From: Pseudomonas fluorescens
GTDB lineage: Bacteria; Pseudomonadota; Gammaproteobacteria; Pseudomonadales; Pseudomonadaceae
NCBI RefSeq assembly: GCF_004683905.1
Contig: NZ_CP038438.1
Span: 4,898,001-4,962,000 of the forward strand
Reading direction: 5' to 3'
DNA: 64,000 nucleotides
Shown here: positions 44,523 to 53,682 of the stretch, piece after piece
How the letters are laid out: each line of letters starts with the position of its first letter
Position numbering within the stretch: position 1 is the stretch's first letter
Translations under genes and position numbers: made by a program
The notes under the pieces: model-generated
Database searches by the model: none
The model's input: the letters and a program-made list of their open reading frames with translations, nothing else
What the model was told of the DNA's origin: nothing

Positions 44523-45583
44523 TCTGTTTCCTCTGGGCCTGTGTGTTCAGGGGCAGTCGGGGCGGGATTACGGGTGATGAACATCGCATCACCGTAGCTG
44601 AAAAAGCGGTAGCCGTTGTCGACGGCGGCTTTATAGGCGGCCATGGTTTCGGGATAACCGGCGAACGCCGAAACCAGCATCAACAGCGTGGATTCCGGCA
44701 AATGGAAGTTGGTGACCAGGGCGTCGACCACATGGAACGGCCGGCCCGGGTAGATAAAGATGTCGGTGTCGCCACTGAACGGCTTGAGCACGCCATCGCG
44801 CGCGGCACTTTCCAGCGAACGCACACTGGTTGTGCCCACGGCAATCACCCGTCCACCACGCGCGCGGCACGCGGCAACGGCGTCGACCACGTCCTGGCCG
44901 ACTTCCAGCCACTCGCTGTGCATGTGGTGATCTTCGATCTTGTCGACGCGCACCGGCTGGAACGTCCCCGCACCGACGTGCAGCGTGACGAACGCGGTCT
45001 CGACGCCCTTGGCGGCAATCGCCTCCATCAGCGGCTGATCGAAATGCAGCCCCGCCGTCGGCGCCGCTACCGCACCCAGGCGCTGGGCGTACACGGTCTG
45101 ATAGCGCTCGCGATCCGAACCTTCGTCCGGGCGGTCTATATAAGGAGGCAACGGCATGTGCCCGACGCGATCGAGCAGCGGCAGCACTTCTTCAGCAAAG
45201 CCCAGCTCGAACAGCGCATCGTGACGCGCGAGCATCTCGGCTTCGCCACCGCCGTCGATGAGGATCTTCGAACCCGGCTTCGGCGACTTGCTGGAGCGCA
45301 CATGGGCCAGCACGCGGTGCGTATCGAGCACGCGTTCGATGAGGATTTCCAGCTTGCCGCCCGAGGCTTTCTGCCCAAACAGCCGCGCCGGAATCACCCG
45401 GGTATTGTTGAATACCATCAAATCGCCCGGGCGCAAATGCTCAAGCAAATCAGTGAATTGACGGTGTGCAAGGGCGCCGCTCGGCCCATCAAGGGTCAGC
45501 AGGCGACTACCGCGACGCTCGGCCAGAGGGTGGCGGGCGATCAGCGAATCAGGGAGCTCGAAGGTAAAGTCAGCAACGCGCAT
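44519..45583 (-). CDS. queA: tRNA preQ1(34) S-adenosylmethionine ribosyltransferase-isomerase
   Basis: 354 residues. It adds and isomerises the ribosyl part of SAM onto preQ1-tRNA to give epoxyqueuosine. The N-terminus MRVADFTFELPDSLIARHP and the segments RPGDLMVFNNTRVIPARL and APTAGLHFDQPL are diagnostic. First gene of the run to secF, about 100 bases from the divergent tRNA-Leu gene. Confidence 0.98.
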   Translation of the reverse strand: MRVADFTFELPDSLIARHPLAERRGSRLLTLDGPSGALAHRQFTDLLEHLRPGDLMVFNNTRVIPARLFGQKASGGKLEILIERVLDTHRVLAHVRSSKSPKPGSKILIDGGGEAEMLARHDALFELGFAEEVLPLLDRVGHMPLPPYIDRPDEGSDRERYQTVYAQRLGAVAAPTAGLHFDQPLMEAIAAKGVETAFVTLHVGAGTFQPVRVDKIEDHHMHSEWLEVGQDVVDAVAACRARGGRVIAVGTTSVRSLESAARDGVLKPFSGDTDIFIYPGRPFHVVDALVTNFHLPESTLLMLVSAFAGYPETMAAYKAAVDNGYRFFSYGDAMFITRNPAPTAPEHTGPEETE

Positions 45584-45649
45584 GATGGGGTTCGTCTAGC
45601 AGGGCCGGAAAGTCTAGCGGAATTATCAAAAATTGACCATGAAACGTGA

Positions 45650-45678
45650 TTGACCAACGGTAATCACCTCTCTATACT
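45650..45678 (+). promoter_or_regulatory. sigma70 promoter of tRNA-Leu
   Basis: TTGACC (45650-45655) and TATACT (45673-45678) are separated by exactly 17 bases. The expected start point is 6-8 bases before the tRNA. Confidence 0.85.
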
Positions 45679-45691
45679 TCGCCGCCATTGA

Positions 45692-45776
45692 GCCCTGATG
45701 GCGGAATTGGTAGACGCGGCGGATTCAAAATCCGTTTTCGAAAGGAGTGGGAGTTCGAGTCTCCCTCGGGGCACCA
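45692..45776 (+). tRNA. tRNA-Leu (anticodon CAA)
   Basis: 85 bases including an encoded CCA. The acceptor stem GCCCTGA pairs with TCGGGGC, with one G-T pair. The D-arm is GGCGGAATTGGTAGACGC. The anticodon loop TTCAAAA gives CAA, reading UUG. A long variable arm and the T-arm GTTCGAG follow. This is a class II tRNA, as expected for leucine. Confidence 0.97.
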
Positions 45777-45784
45777 AAATTAAG

Positions 45785-45814
45785 AAAGGTCTTGCTTAGC
45801 AAGGCCTTTTTTTT
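45785..45814 (+). terminator. intrinsic terminator of tRNA-Leu
   Basis: AAAGGTCTTGC pairs with GCAAGGCCTTT with one G-T pair, around a TTA loop, followed by T-rich sequence. Confidence 0.93.
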
Positions 45815-45942
45815 CGTCTGTCGGAAAGTGCCCCCTCTCCACTCAATGGCCACCTGCTCACCCGCGATGAGACCGGTTGCGCGATAAACTTGGCGAAGTA
45901 TTGATCGCTAAAAGCGAAGAACTTCAGACGCTTGCCACAAGC

Positions 45943-46299
45943 TCAAAGCCTGCTGGCGATTTCTTGCCACATATGGTCGTAGTTGTATTTCAACCAACGA
46001 ATCAGCAACTTGTCGAACAACCTGCGAAACCAATTACGCTGCCGCGCCACAAGCCTTTCCTCTATCTCGCCCCTGAGCCAATCAGGGTCAAAACCTGTCC
46101 AGACAGTCGGCAAGACCGCTGCAATGTTCATAAAGCACACCGGCGCTACTTCTGAATAAAAAATCTCGTAGAGCACCGCTGGATCGACGCCTTTTAGCTG
46201 GCATGCGATGTAATCGTAATCAGTGGGAAAATGGTTGAACGGTTCGGACAGTGCAGCTCTAACGTTTGTCAGTTGTGGTTCATTCAGAAAATGCTCCAA
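45943..46299 (-). CDS. small protein of unknown function
   Basis: 118 residues, no signal peptide or membrane segment. It contains LPTVWTGFDPDWLRGEIEERLVARQRNWFRRLFDKLL, a Trp/Arg-rich helical stretch, and a NYDHMWQEIASRL end. I cannot name a family with confidence. The size, single-domain look and position downstream of a tRNA with other small unknown genes fit an accessory or immunity-like protein, but nothing shows a toxin partner. Base composition is lower in GC than the flanking core genes. Confidence 0.6.
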   Translation of the reverse strand: MEHFLNEPQLTNVRAALSEPFNHFPTDYDYIACQLKGVDPAVLYEIFYSEVAPVCFMNIAAVLPTVWTGFDPDWLRGEIEERLVARQRNWFRRLFDKLLIRWLKYNYDHMWQEIASRL

Positions 46300-46366
46300 C
46301 GGGAAAACCCCTCCATTTGCGTTCCACTGGCGCGGCGCAGTTCAAACGACGAGCCGAGACAGGAAC

Positions 46367-46627
46367 TCAGATATCTGGATCAGGCGCACGCGGGGCTTGA
46401 ACAACTCCCCCAAACAAACGCTCAGCTATCTGACGACCTCGTTCCTGGCCCTCCTCCGTCAACCAGATCGATTTGTTCCTGTTTACCGGATTACTGATGA
46501 GACCCTGTTCATGCAATCGGTTCATGACTTCAAAATCGAAGCCTTTCCATGCATTGCCGTCGTCGGAACTGAAAGCGGCCAACAGGGCAAGCACAGCCTC
46601 TTCAATCAACTTTTCGTCGTATTCCAT
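46367..46627 (-). CDS. small DUF6429-like protein
   Basis: 86 residues from the ATG at 46627; an alternative ATG six codons upstream at 46645 is also possible. The sequence EAVLALLAAFSSDD-AWKGFDFEVMNRLHEQGLI then SIWLTEEG resembles DUF6429, a small winged-helix-like family. No function is known. It sits about 70 bases upstream of the 118-residue unknown gene on the same strand, so they may be co-transcribed. Confidence 0.6.
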   Translation of the reverse strand: MEYDEKLIEEAVLALLAAFSSDDGNAWKGFDFEVMNRLHEQGLISNPVNRNKSIWLTEEGQERGRQIAERLFGGVVQAPRAPDPDI

Positions 46628-46892
46628 GATCGTCGCTCCGCTCATATGCCTGAACTATCGTTGAGTTTGTCTGGCAGCTCATACTCGCTGGCCATCCTGA
46701 GAAACTCGTTCTGTTGCTTAGGTCATTGAATGTCTCGGCGCTGTCCGTGCAACCTGTTTTGCCTAGGGACTGCACCTGATGCGTCCACTCAGTATAATCA
46801 CGCACGCCCGCAGCCGGTCTTCCGCCCCGTTGCGACTATCGCTGGTCGTACCGAATTTCAAGACTCAAGCTCAAGAACCTCCAAGGCCAACC

Positions 46893-47222
46893 ATGGAAAC
46901 GTCACTGGAAACCGTCGCCCTGTTCTCCCTCAAACTCGCTTACGAGGAGGAAGGCCTGAGCCCGATTCTGCGGGATGACATGGTTATGGGTGACTATCAG
47001 AAAGACGTTTTCGAACTGCTGGTGCGCCGGGGTGATGTCGAAACCATTCAGTTCAAGATGAACGAGTGCCTGGGCTTGGCGATGGATGCGTTGGGCGGCG
47101 TCGAGAAACCGCTGGGGCGGGAGCTGCAAAAGCTGTCAGCCGATTTCAGTCAGGCGCAGTCGCTGGAGCAGCTTGATCAGCCGCTCCTCGCGCTCAAGGG
47201 TTATCTGAAAGACATTCTCTGA
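46893..47222 (+). CDS. conserved Pseudomonas protein of unknown function
   Basis: 109 residues from the ATG at 46893; the frame is open upstream but Arg/Pro-rich and not protein-like. Mostly helical and acidic (LKLAYEEEGLSPILRDDMVMGD, VFELLVRRGDVETIQFKMNECL). No membrane segment, signal or cysteine cluster; one cysteine. Not recognised. The 247 bases before it, back to the DUF6429-like gene, hold nothing I can identify. Confidence 0.65.
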   Translation: METSLETVALFSLKLAYEEEGLSPILRDDMVMGDYQKDVFELLVRRGDVETIQFKMNECLGLAMDALGGVEKPLGRELQKLSADFSQAQSLEQLDQPLLALKGYLKDIL

Positions 47223-47246
47223 TCAGTTGCTTCACTCGCTGACCTT

Positions 47247-47996
47247 TCAGCGTCGAGCCTTCAAAACCCGAATATCCGTGGGAAATCCATCCGCCCCCAC
47301 AATCTTCTTCCAGCCCACATACTGAAACTCGCCCCGCTCATCGATGTAATCGCCCTTCTCCACCGACCGGCCGCCGACGATCGCCACGCGTTTTTCCTCG
47401 CCACAGCCGCCATCCGACGGGCGCACGGTATAGATCACATACGGCTTCACATACTGCGTGGCGCGGAAGTGTTGGCCGCAGATTTCGTCGACGGTGATCA
47501 GCATGGTTTTCAGGCGGGCTTCGCCGTCCATGTCTTCGTGGAGTTTGAGGAAGGAGATGTCGCCGACGTCGCTGTAGCCGAGAGAACGGGCGCGTTTGTA
47601 TTCGGGGGAGTTCTGGTGGGCGATGCGGCCTTGTTCGGCGGCTTGGTTCATTCTGGCGGCGAACTCGGCCTTGCCTTGGGCAATCGTTGCCTCGGCCTGG
47701 GCGGCGACGTTTTCGCATTGAGCGAATTCGCGGGAGCCGAGGTATTGGGGCGTCAGGTTCAAGCGGCGCTCATTGATGATCCGCAGGCTGCCTTCCAGAT
47801 CACCCGCCACCTCAAAGGCGCCAGGTACGCGACCGCTCTGGACGTCGGCCATTTTTTCCTGCATTCGCTGGCAGTTGGCGAGGTAATACTGCCAACTGCT
47901 CTCCGGAGGCTCTTTCCAGGCGGCGATTGCCGGAGTAATGGCGCTGGCGAGCGTGATTGCACAGAGCGTGCGCAGAACAGAAGCGACTTTTGACAT
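47247..47996 (-). CDS. exported protein of unknown function
   Basis: 249 residues. MSKVASVLRTLCAITLASAITPAIAAWKE is a Sec signal with cleavage after AIA or AIAA. The mature part is helical and Gln/Glu/Ala-rich, then a C-terminal domain with VDEICGQHFRATQYVKPYVIYTV and DGGCGEEKRVAIVGG. Four cysteines in the mature chain could form two disulfides. It is convergent with the 109-residue gene and divergent from the small membrane gene at 48116. Confidence 0.7.
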   Translation of the reverse strand: MSKVASVLRTLCAITLASAITPAIAAWKEPPESSWQYYLANCQRMQEKMADVQSGRVPGAFEVAGDLEGSLRIINERRLNLTPQYLGSREFAQCENVAAQAEATIAQGKAEFAARMNQAAEQGRIAHQNSPEYKRARSLGYSDVGDISFLKLHEDMDGEARLKTMLITVDEICGQHFRATQYVKPYVIYTVRPSDGGCGEEKRVAIVGGRSVEKGDYIDERGEFQYVGWKKIVGADGFPTDIRVLKARR

Positions 47997-48115
47997 GCGT
48001 AGTCCATTACAGGAATCAAGAAAGTGGCGCGACGCTACTATTTTGCTATCGTGCCGTCCACTGTCGGCAAGGTGCCGAGCGTTTGTACCGCGACTGGTTG
48101 CGAAGGATGGATACG

Positions 48116-48490
48116 ATGGATGTTGTGTTTTTCTTTATCGCCTGGATAGGCATGTGGGTCTGGGTCGTCAGGCAGCGTGGTGCGTGGAATCTGCTACTCG
48201 CCAATGTGTTGGGTGCGGCCAGCGGCATGATTGTCGGCCTGGTGGTTTCGCAGCTTTGTGTCGGTCTGTTCGGCTCTAGCCGGCCACCGGTCCCGGGGGT
48301 CATGGGATCGCTTCTGGAAATGCTGGCGACTGCCGCGGCGCTGACCGGCGTATGGATGCTGGTGGCCCGTCGCTCGCAGGTCGAACACCCTGTCGCGCGT
48401 CAGCTACTGGCCGGCCTTTGCGGCGTTGTGGCCGGCATAACGGCGATCATGTTTTTTGTTCAGATCAATCCGCCCAATCTCGGCATGTGA
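48116..48490 (+). CDS. small membrane protein, tandem paralog 1
   Basis: 124 residues from the ATG at 48116, with GAAGGA eight bases upstream; the frame is open much further upstream but without a ribosome site. Three or four membrane segments. The N-terminal unit AWIGMWVWVVRQRGAWNLLL then NVLGAASGMIVGLVVSQL closely matches the start of the next gene. The rest (MLATAAALTGVWMLVARR, GLCGVVAGITAIMFFVQ) is not shared. Function unknown. Confidence 0.7.
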   Translation: MDVVFFFIAWIGMWVWVVRQRGAWNLLLANVLGAASGMIVGLVVSQLCVGLFGSSRPPVPGVMGSLLEMLATAAALTGVWMLVARRSQVEHPVARQLLAGLCGVVAGITAIMFFVQINPPNLGM

Positions 48491-48600
48491 ATGTCTTCGT
48501 GGCGTCAGACCTCTATTTTGATATCTTGCCGTCCATCTTCAGCACTCACCGCCAGTGGGTGCTGTTTTGCAGGCTATTGAAGGGTTAAGGAAAGGATCGA

Positions 48601-49332
48601 ATGGAGTTTCTGAGTTTTCTGGCATTTATCGCCGCCTGGGGTTTGATGTGGCGCTGGGTGGTGAAAAACCGCGGCAGCTGGAATCTGTTTTACGGCAACA
48701 TCGTTGGCGCGGCGGGCGGTTTTATCGTCGGCATGGTGGTGCTGTCGATCTTCCTGTCGTTGTTCCCGTCGGCGCATAAAGCCGAAAAGGCGCCAGTCGA
48801 AGACGTGATCGCACAGAACGATGTCACCACCAGTCTGTTGCCCGAAGCCGAGTCGGATTCAACGTCCGCGGTGCTGGAAAACGCGCCGGGCCTTGCCGCG
48901 ATCGAGCCGGATAATCAACCTTCTCCGCCGGATTCCGCACTGCTGCCGAATTACGCCAGCCGGGCACCGAAATCGATATCGGAAAAAACCGTCCTGGATC
49001 AGAGCGACGCGCAGGGCCGTAAAGCGCTCTCCGCGCTGCGCGACAAGCTTGGGCAAAATGCCGACAGCGATAAATCGATGCTCGCGTATGTCATGTGCGG
49101 CACGCTGGTCACCAGCACACTGCGCTTCCCAGCGTCGGAGCGCTTCGCCGACAGTTCTGCCATTGTCACCAAGCGCTTCAAGGATCAGGTCTACACCCTC
49201 AGCAACAAGGTCACCGCGCGCAACATGAACGGCGATGACGTCACTTATCGCTTCGACTGCTCGGTGCAGGAGCAACCCGCGTCCGCCGAATGGCGACTGC
49301 TGGCGCTGAAGCTGCAGAAGGCTGACTCTTAA
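48601..49332 (+). CDS. membrane-anchored protein, tandem paralog 2, with soluble C-terminal domain
   Basis: 243 residues. The N-terminal unit FIAAWGLMWRWVVKNRGSWN then NIVGAAGGFIVGMVVLSIFLS is homologous to the start of the previous gene. A disordered Ser/Pro/Glu-rich linker (about 62-130) leads to a C-terminal domain of ~110 residues with two cysteines (YVMCGTLVTST, YRFDCSVQEQP) that probably lies outside the membrane. GTTAAGGAAAGGATCG before the ATG gives a good ribosome site. Unknown function. Confidence 0.75.
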   Translation: MEFLSFLAFIAAWGLMWRWVVKNRGSWNLFYGNIVGAAGGFIVGMVVLSIFLSLFPSAHKAEKAPVEDVIAQNDVTTSLLPEAESDSTSAVLENAPGLAAIEPDNQPSPPDSALLPNYASRAPKSISEKTVLDQSDAQGRKALSALRDKLGQNADSDKSMLAYVMCGTLVTSTLRFPASERFADSSAIVTKRFKDQVYTLSNKVTARNMNGDDVTYRFDCSVQEQPASAEWRLLALKLQKADS

Positions 49333-49405
49333 GCCTCGTTTAAGGGTTCAAGGCGCCGGCTGCGCTATCATCGCCAGCCTGTGCGTCTTGAGCTTTGCCC
49401 CCTGA

Positions 49406-51325
49406 ATGTCCCCGATACCTGCTGACCTGAATCCGCTGCCTCCCGTCTTGGCCGGCCCACTGCTGCGCCGGCTGGAAACCACGCGCGTGGTGCTGTGGCT
49501 GGTCGGTACGCGTCAACTGTCACTGACCTTGCGCCTGCAAGGCGTAGGAGACATTCCTCTCGATGCCGGGAAATGCACAGTCATCCCTGTAGGCCGTCAT
49601 GCGTTCGTTCATTTGATTGACGTTGTGCTCGACAGCGCCCTGCCCTGTCAGACCGTTGTGGGTTACGACTTGCTGATCGACGGCCAGCAGCGAATTGCCG
49701 ACTGGGCACCACATCTGGTGTATGGCGATGCTACTTGCCCGAACTTCGTCGTGCGCTCACGGATCGATCAATTGCTCCACGGCTCCTGCCGCAAGCCGCA
49801 TCATCCGGCGGCAGACGGTCTGCTCTGTGTCGATCAGTTGCTGGCGATAGAAACCGATCCACAACAACGCCCCGCCCTGTTGATGATGAGCGGCGACCAG
49901 ATCTACGCCGACGATGTTGCCGGCCCGATGCTGCGGGCGATTCATGCGTTGATCGAGCGCCTCGGTCTGTTCGACGAACACCTCGAAGGCGCGGTGGTCA
50001 GCGACAGCGCCAGACTCTACGAACACCCGGCCAGCTACTACCACCGTGCGGATTTGTTACCCGCGCTGGAGAGCAACGAGACCTTGCGCGAGCGATTTTT
50101 CGGCGGTGCGCGTAAGCCGATCTTCACCAGCAGCAGTGCTGACAATCATCTGGTGACGTTCGCCGAAGTGATGGCGATGTATTTGCTGGTGTGGTCGCCG
50201 GTTGCCTGGGCGTTGATCAATCCTGCTGCTCCATCGCTGACACCTGAACGCTTGAAGCGCTACACCCTGGAGCAGACCCGAATCGATGGTTTCAAGGCCG
50301 GGCTGGCCAACGTTGCCCGGGCGCTGGCGCACCTGCCGAGCCTGATGATTTTCGATGACCACGACATCACCGATGACTGGAACCTTTCCGCGCAATGGGA
50401 GGAAACCGCCTACGGTCATCCGTTCTCCAAACGCATCATCGGCAACGCCTTGATCGCGTACATGTTGTGTCAGGGCTGGGGCAATAATCCGGACGCGTTC
50501 AAGGATGTGCTGGAGAACACTCGCCGCCTGAGCGCCAGTGGTGACGATCAATATCTCGACAGCCCGGTGCAGGACGCGCTGATCGATGACTTGCTGCGCT
50601 TTCAGCATTGGCATTTCGTGCTGCCGAGCAGCCCGGCGCTGGTGGTGCTCGACACCCGCACCCGGCGCTGGCGCAGCGAGATGGCACTCAAGCAACCCTC
50701 CGGTTTACTGGACTGGGAAGCGCTGAGCGAACTGCAGCAGGAGCTGCTTGATCATCCGTCAGCGATCATCGTTTCACCGGCGCCGATCTTCGGCGTGAAG
50801 CTGATTGAAACCGTTCAGAAGGTTTTCAGCTGGTGCGGTTATCCACTGCTGGTCGACGCCGAAAACTGGATGGCTCATCGCGGTGCGGCGCAGGTGATCC
50901 TGAACATTTTCCGACACACCCGCACACCCGGAAACTACGTGGTGCTGTCCGGCGATGTGCATTATTCCTTCGTCTACGAAGTGCTTATCCGACACCGCAA
51001 GGCCGGGCCACGGATCTGGCAGATCACCAGCAGCGGGATCAAGAACGAGTTCCCGAAAACCCTGCTGGAATGGTTCGACCGCCTCAACCGCTGGCTCTAT
51101 TCGCCGCGCTCGCCGTTGAACTGGTTCACCAAACGCCGACGCATGCGCATCGTGCCGTACACCCCGGAACATGCCGAAGCGGGTGAACGGCTGTGGAATT
51201 CAGCCGGGATCGGCCAGGTGTTTTTCAATGCGCTGGGGCAGCCGAGCGAGATCATTCAGCACAATTCGAACGGGGCGCTGAAGACGCGGATGCTGGCGCC
51301 GGAGTTGGGGGATTATCCGGACTGA
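49406..51325 (+). CDS. PhoD-like metallophosphatase family protein
   Basis: 639 residues. Metal-binding motifs are visible: LLMMSGDQIYADDVAG, SLMIFDDHDITDDWN and VVLSGDVHYSFVYEV, the order of the PhoD/alkaline phosphatase D-type metallophosphatase fold. There is no Tat or Sec signal, unlike secreted PhoD, so it is probably cytoplasmic. The long N-terminal ~130 residues form a beta-rich domain. The substrate is unknown. It ends at a REP pair shared with the convergent aminotransferase gene. Confidence 0.85.
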   Translation: MSPIPADLNPLPPVLAGPLLRRLETTRVVLWLVGTRQLSLTLRLQGVGDIPLDAGKCTVIPVGRHAFVHLIDVVLDSALPCQTVVGYDLLIDGQQRIADWAPHLVYGDATCPNFVVRSRIDQLLHGSCRKPHHPAADGLLCVDQLLAIETDPQQRPALLMMSGDQIYADDVAGPMLRAIHALIERLGLFDEHLEGAVVSDSARLYEHPASYYHRADLLPALESNETLRERFFGGARKPIFTSSSADNHLVTFAEVMAMYLLVWSPVAWALINPAAPSLTPERLKRYTLEQTRIDGFKAGLANVARALAHLPSLMIFDDHDITDDWNLSAQWEETAYGHPFSKRIIGNALIAYMLCQGWGNNPDAFKDVLENTRRLSASGDDQYLDSPVQDALIDDLLRFQHWHFVLPSSPALVVLDTRTRRWRSEMALKQPSGLLDWEALSELQQELLDHPSAIIVSPAPIFGVKLIETVQKVFSWCGYPLLVDAENWMAHRGAAQVILNIFRHTRTPGNYVVLSGDVHYSFVYEVLIRHRKAGPRIWQITSSGIKNEFPKTLLEWFDRLNRWLYSPRSPLNWFTKRRRMRIVPYTPEHAEAGERLWNSAGIGQVFFNALGQPSEIIQHNSNGALKTRMLAPELGDYPD

Positions 51326-51341
51326 CGTGCACCTATTCCAA

Positions 51342-51431
51342 TGTAGGAGTGAGCCTGCTCGCGATTGCGGTAGGCCATTCAAAATGTATATCGCCTGATA
51401 CACCGCTATCGCGAGCAGGCTCACTCCTACA
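51342..51431. repeat. REP pair (GAGCCTGCTCGCGATAGCGG family)
   Basis: TGTAGGAGTGAGCCTGCTCG at 51342 is inverted against the arm ending CTCACTCCTACA at 51431. It fills the space between the convergent phosphatase and aminotransferase genes, as at 2324-2412. Confidence 0.9.
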
Positions 51432-51448
51432 GGGGGTTCGTTTGCGCG

Positions 51449-52621
51449 TCAGTGCGCGATCACGGCACGCCCCACCCCTCTGACAATCATCCCCACCTCC
51501 CGCTCATCAATCGTCAGCGGCGGCAGCAGCCGTATCGTCTTGCCACGCGTCACGTTGATCAGCAATCCATGATCCCGCGCCGCAATCAGCGTCAGATCGC
51601 GAATCGGCTGTTTCAACTCGATGCCGATCATCAAGCCCTGCCCGCGAATCGACAACACATTGGGGTTGTCTGCCAGTTCGGCGCGCAGGCGGGTCAACAG
51701 GCGCTCACCCTGCACTCTGACGTTCTCCAGCAGCCCCTGTTCTTCGATGATGTCCAGCACCGTGCAGCCGACCCGGCAGGCCAGCGGGTTGCCGCCGAAG
51801 GTGCTGCCATGGCTGCCGGGCGTGAACAGGTCCGCCGCTCTGCCCCGCGCCAGACAGGCGCCGATCGGCACACCGTTGCCGAGGCCTTTGGCCAGGGTCA
51901 TGACGTCCGGCACGATACCTTCATGCTGGAACGCAAACCACTGGCCAGTGCGGCCGATACCGGTCTGGATTTCGTCGAGCATCAACAGCCAAGCGCGCCG
52001 ATTGCACACTTCCCGCAGAGCTTTGAGGTAACCGGGCGGCGCCAGTTGCACGCCGCTTTCGCCCTGGATCGGCTCGACCAGAATCGCCACGATGCGCGCG
52101 CCATGCTTGTGCTGCAGCTGATCCAGCGCCGCCAGATCACCGAAAGGCACTTTGACGAAATCCCCCGGCAGATCATTGAAGCCCAGGCGCACCGCCGGGC
52201 CATCACTCGCCGACAACGTACCGAGCGTGCGGCCATGAAATGCGTTGGCCATGACCACCACCAGCGGCTGTTCGATACCTTTGCTCCAGCCGTACAAGCG
52301 CGCAAGTTTCAGTGCAGTCTCGTTAGCCTCAGCACCCGAGTTATTGAAGAACGCGCGATCCATGCCCGACAGCTCAGTCAGCCGTTTGGCCAGTTGCTGC
52401 TGCCAGTCGATGCTGTACAGGTTGGAGGTGTGCAACAGCAGCCCCGCCTGTTCGCTAATAGCAGCGACGATCCGTGGGTGCGAGTGCCCTACGTTGGTCA
52501 CCGCAACCCCGGCGACGGCATCCAGGTATTCACGACCGGCCTGATCCCACAGGCGAGTGCCCAGACCTCTGGTGAAACTCAGAGCCAGCGATTGGTAGGT
52601 GTTCATCAGGGCGGCGGTCAT
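51449..52621 (-). CDS. class III aminotransferase, acetylornithine aminotransferase-like
   Basis: 390 residues. Subgroup features are FFNNSGAEANETALKLAR, MLDEIQTGIGRTG and the PLP lysine in MTLAKGLGNGVPIGA. The substrate-arginine region and overall length match ArgD, which acts on N-acetylornithine or succinyl-diaminopimelate. No other arg gene is near and it is divergent from a LysR gene, so it may be a specialised paralog, for example in amino-acid catabolism. ATG at 52621 is chosen. Confidence 0.88.
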   Translation of the reverse strand: MTAALMNTYQSLALSFTRGLGTRLWDQAGREYLDAVAGVAVTNVGHSHPRIVAAISEQAGLLLHTSNLYSIDWQQQLAKRLTELSGMDRAFFNNSGAEANETALKLARLYGWSKGIEQPLVVVMANAFHGRTLGTLSASDGPAVRLGFNDLPGDFVKVPFGDLAALDQLQHKHGARIVAILVEPIQGESGVQLAPPGYLKALREVCNRRAWLLMLDEIQTGIGRTGQWFAFQHEGIVPDVMTLAKGLGNGVPIGACLARGRAADLFTPGSHGSTFGGNPLACRVGCTVLDIIEEQGLLENVRVQGERLLTRLRAELADNPNVLSIRGQGLMIGIELKQPIRDLTLIAARDHGLLINVTRGKTIRLLPPLTIDEREVGMIVRGVGRAVIAH

Positions 52622-52723
52622 GACTTCAAACTCCAGTGAAGGTCGGTGTGTTTGCAGTATGGTTAGCCACCAGAACTGGATAAACTCGGTAAAACTTCAA
52701 TCATTTAAAAGCAGAGCTTGATA

Positions 52724-53629
52724 ATGGACCTGTTGCAGGCAATGAGCGTCTACGTGAAGGTTGTAGAAGCCGGGAGCATGACGGCGGCCGCGTTGCAGTG
52801 CGAAATGTCCACGACCATGGTCGGAAATCACCTGCGCGCACTGGAGCAACGGCTCGGCGTGCAATTGTTGCAGCGCACCACCCGCCGGCAGCGGCTTACC
52901 GAGTTCGGCAACGTGTACTACCAGCGCTGTCTGGACGTTCTGGGTCTGGTGGCCGACTCCGAACGCTTGGCCGAACAGGCCCTAGACGAGCCACGCGGCC
53001 TGTTGCGCATCACCGCGCCGCTGACCTTTGGTGTCGAACGCCTGGCCCCAGCGCTCAGTGAATTTTCCCTGCAATACCCGCAGGTGAAAATGGATGTGGT
53101 GCTGACCAACCGCCGCCCGGATCTGCTGGAAAGCGGCCTCGACGTAGCGTTTCGGCTGGGACATTTCGAGCAGTCGAACCTGATCGCCCGGCCGCTGATC
53201 GACTACACCCTGACCGTGTGCGCTTCGCCGGCTTACGTCGCCCGACGCGGCATGCCGATCACCCCGGAAGACCTGCAACAACACGACTGCCTGTCGTTCG
53301 CCTACCCTGCCGGCGACGACTGGCAATCAGTGGAAAAACGCTGGCGCCTCAGCGGCCCGGACGGCGAGATTCTGGTCGACGTCAGCGGCCCGATGCTGAT
53401 GAACACCTCCGCCGGCCTTCATCAGGCAGCACGCACCGGCATGGGCATCGTCATGCTGCCGGATGCGCTGGTGGAACAGGATCTGCGCGACGGCAAACTG
53501 GTGACGGTGATACCCGATTACCAGCCACCGAGCCGCCCTTTGCATTTGCTCTATGCCCCGGATCGTTATCGTTTGCCCAAGCTGCGGCGCTTCGTCGAAT
53601 TCGCAATGCAAACCTGGGGCAGATCCTGA
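52724..53629 (+). CDS. LysR-family regulator
   Basis: 301 residues from the ATG at 52724 (an in-frame TTG two codons earlier is weaker). N-terminal winged helix (MSVYVKVVEAGSMTAAALQCEMSTTMVGNHLRALEQR) with LLQRTTRRQRLTEFG, then the LysR effector domain of the group with PLIDYTLTVCASPAYVARRG. The ~100-base gap to the aminotransferase gene is the likely operator region. It probably controls that gene and itself. Confidence 0.9.
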   Translation: MDLLQAMSVYVKVVEAGSMTAAALQCEMSTTMVGNHLRALEQRLGVQLLQRTTRRQRLTEFGNVYYQRCLDVLGLVADSERLAEQALDEPRGLLRITAPLTFGVERLAPALSEFSLQYPQVKMDVVLTNRRPDLLESGLDVAFRLGHFEQSNLIARPLIDYTLTVCASPAYVARRGMPITPEDLQQHDCLSFAYPAGDDWQSVEKRWRLSGPDGEILVDVSGPMLMNTSAGLHQAARTGMGIVMLPDALVEQDLRDGKLVTVIPDYQPPSRPLHLLYAPDRYRLPKLRRFVEFAMQTWGRS

Positions 53630-53682
53630 CTCAATTGCTATCGACTACGCTCCGGTGATTGCCGACAAGGATGCTGTTATCG

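Noticed and set aside
45692..47250. Integrated element bounded by a duplicated tRNA-Leu 3' end
   Set aside because: I could not find a second copy of the tRNA 3' sequence or an integrase gene nearby.
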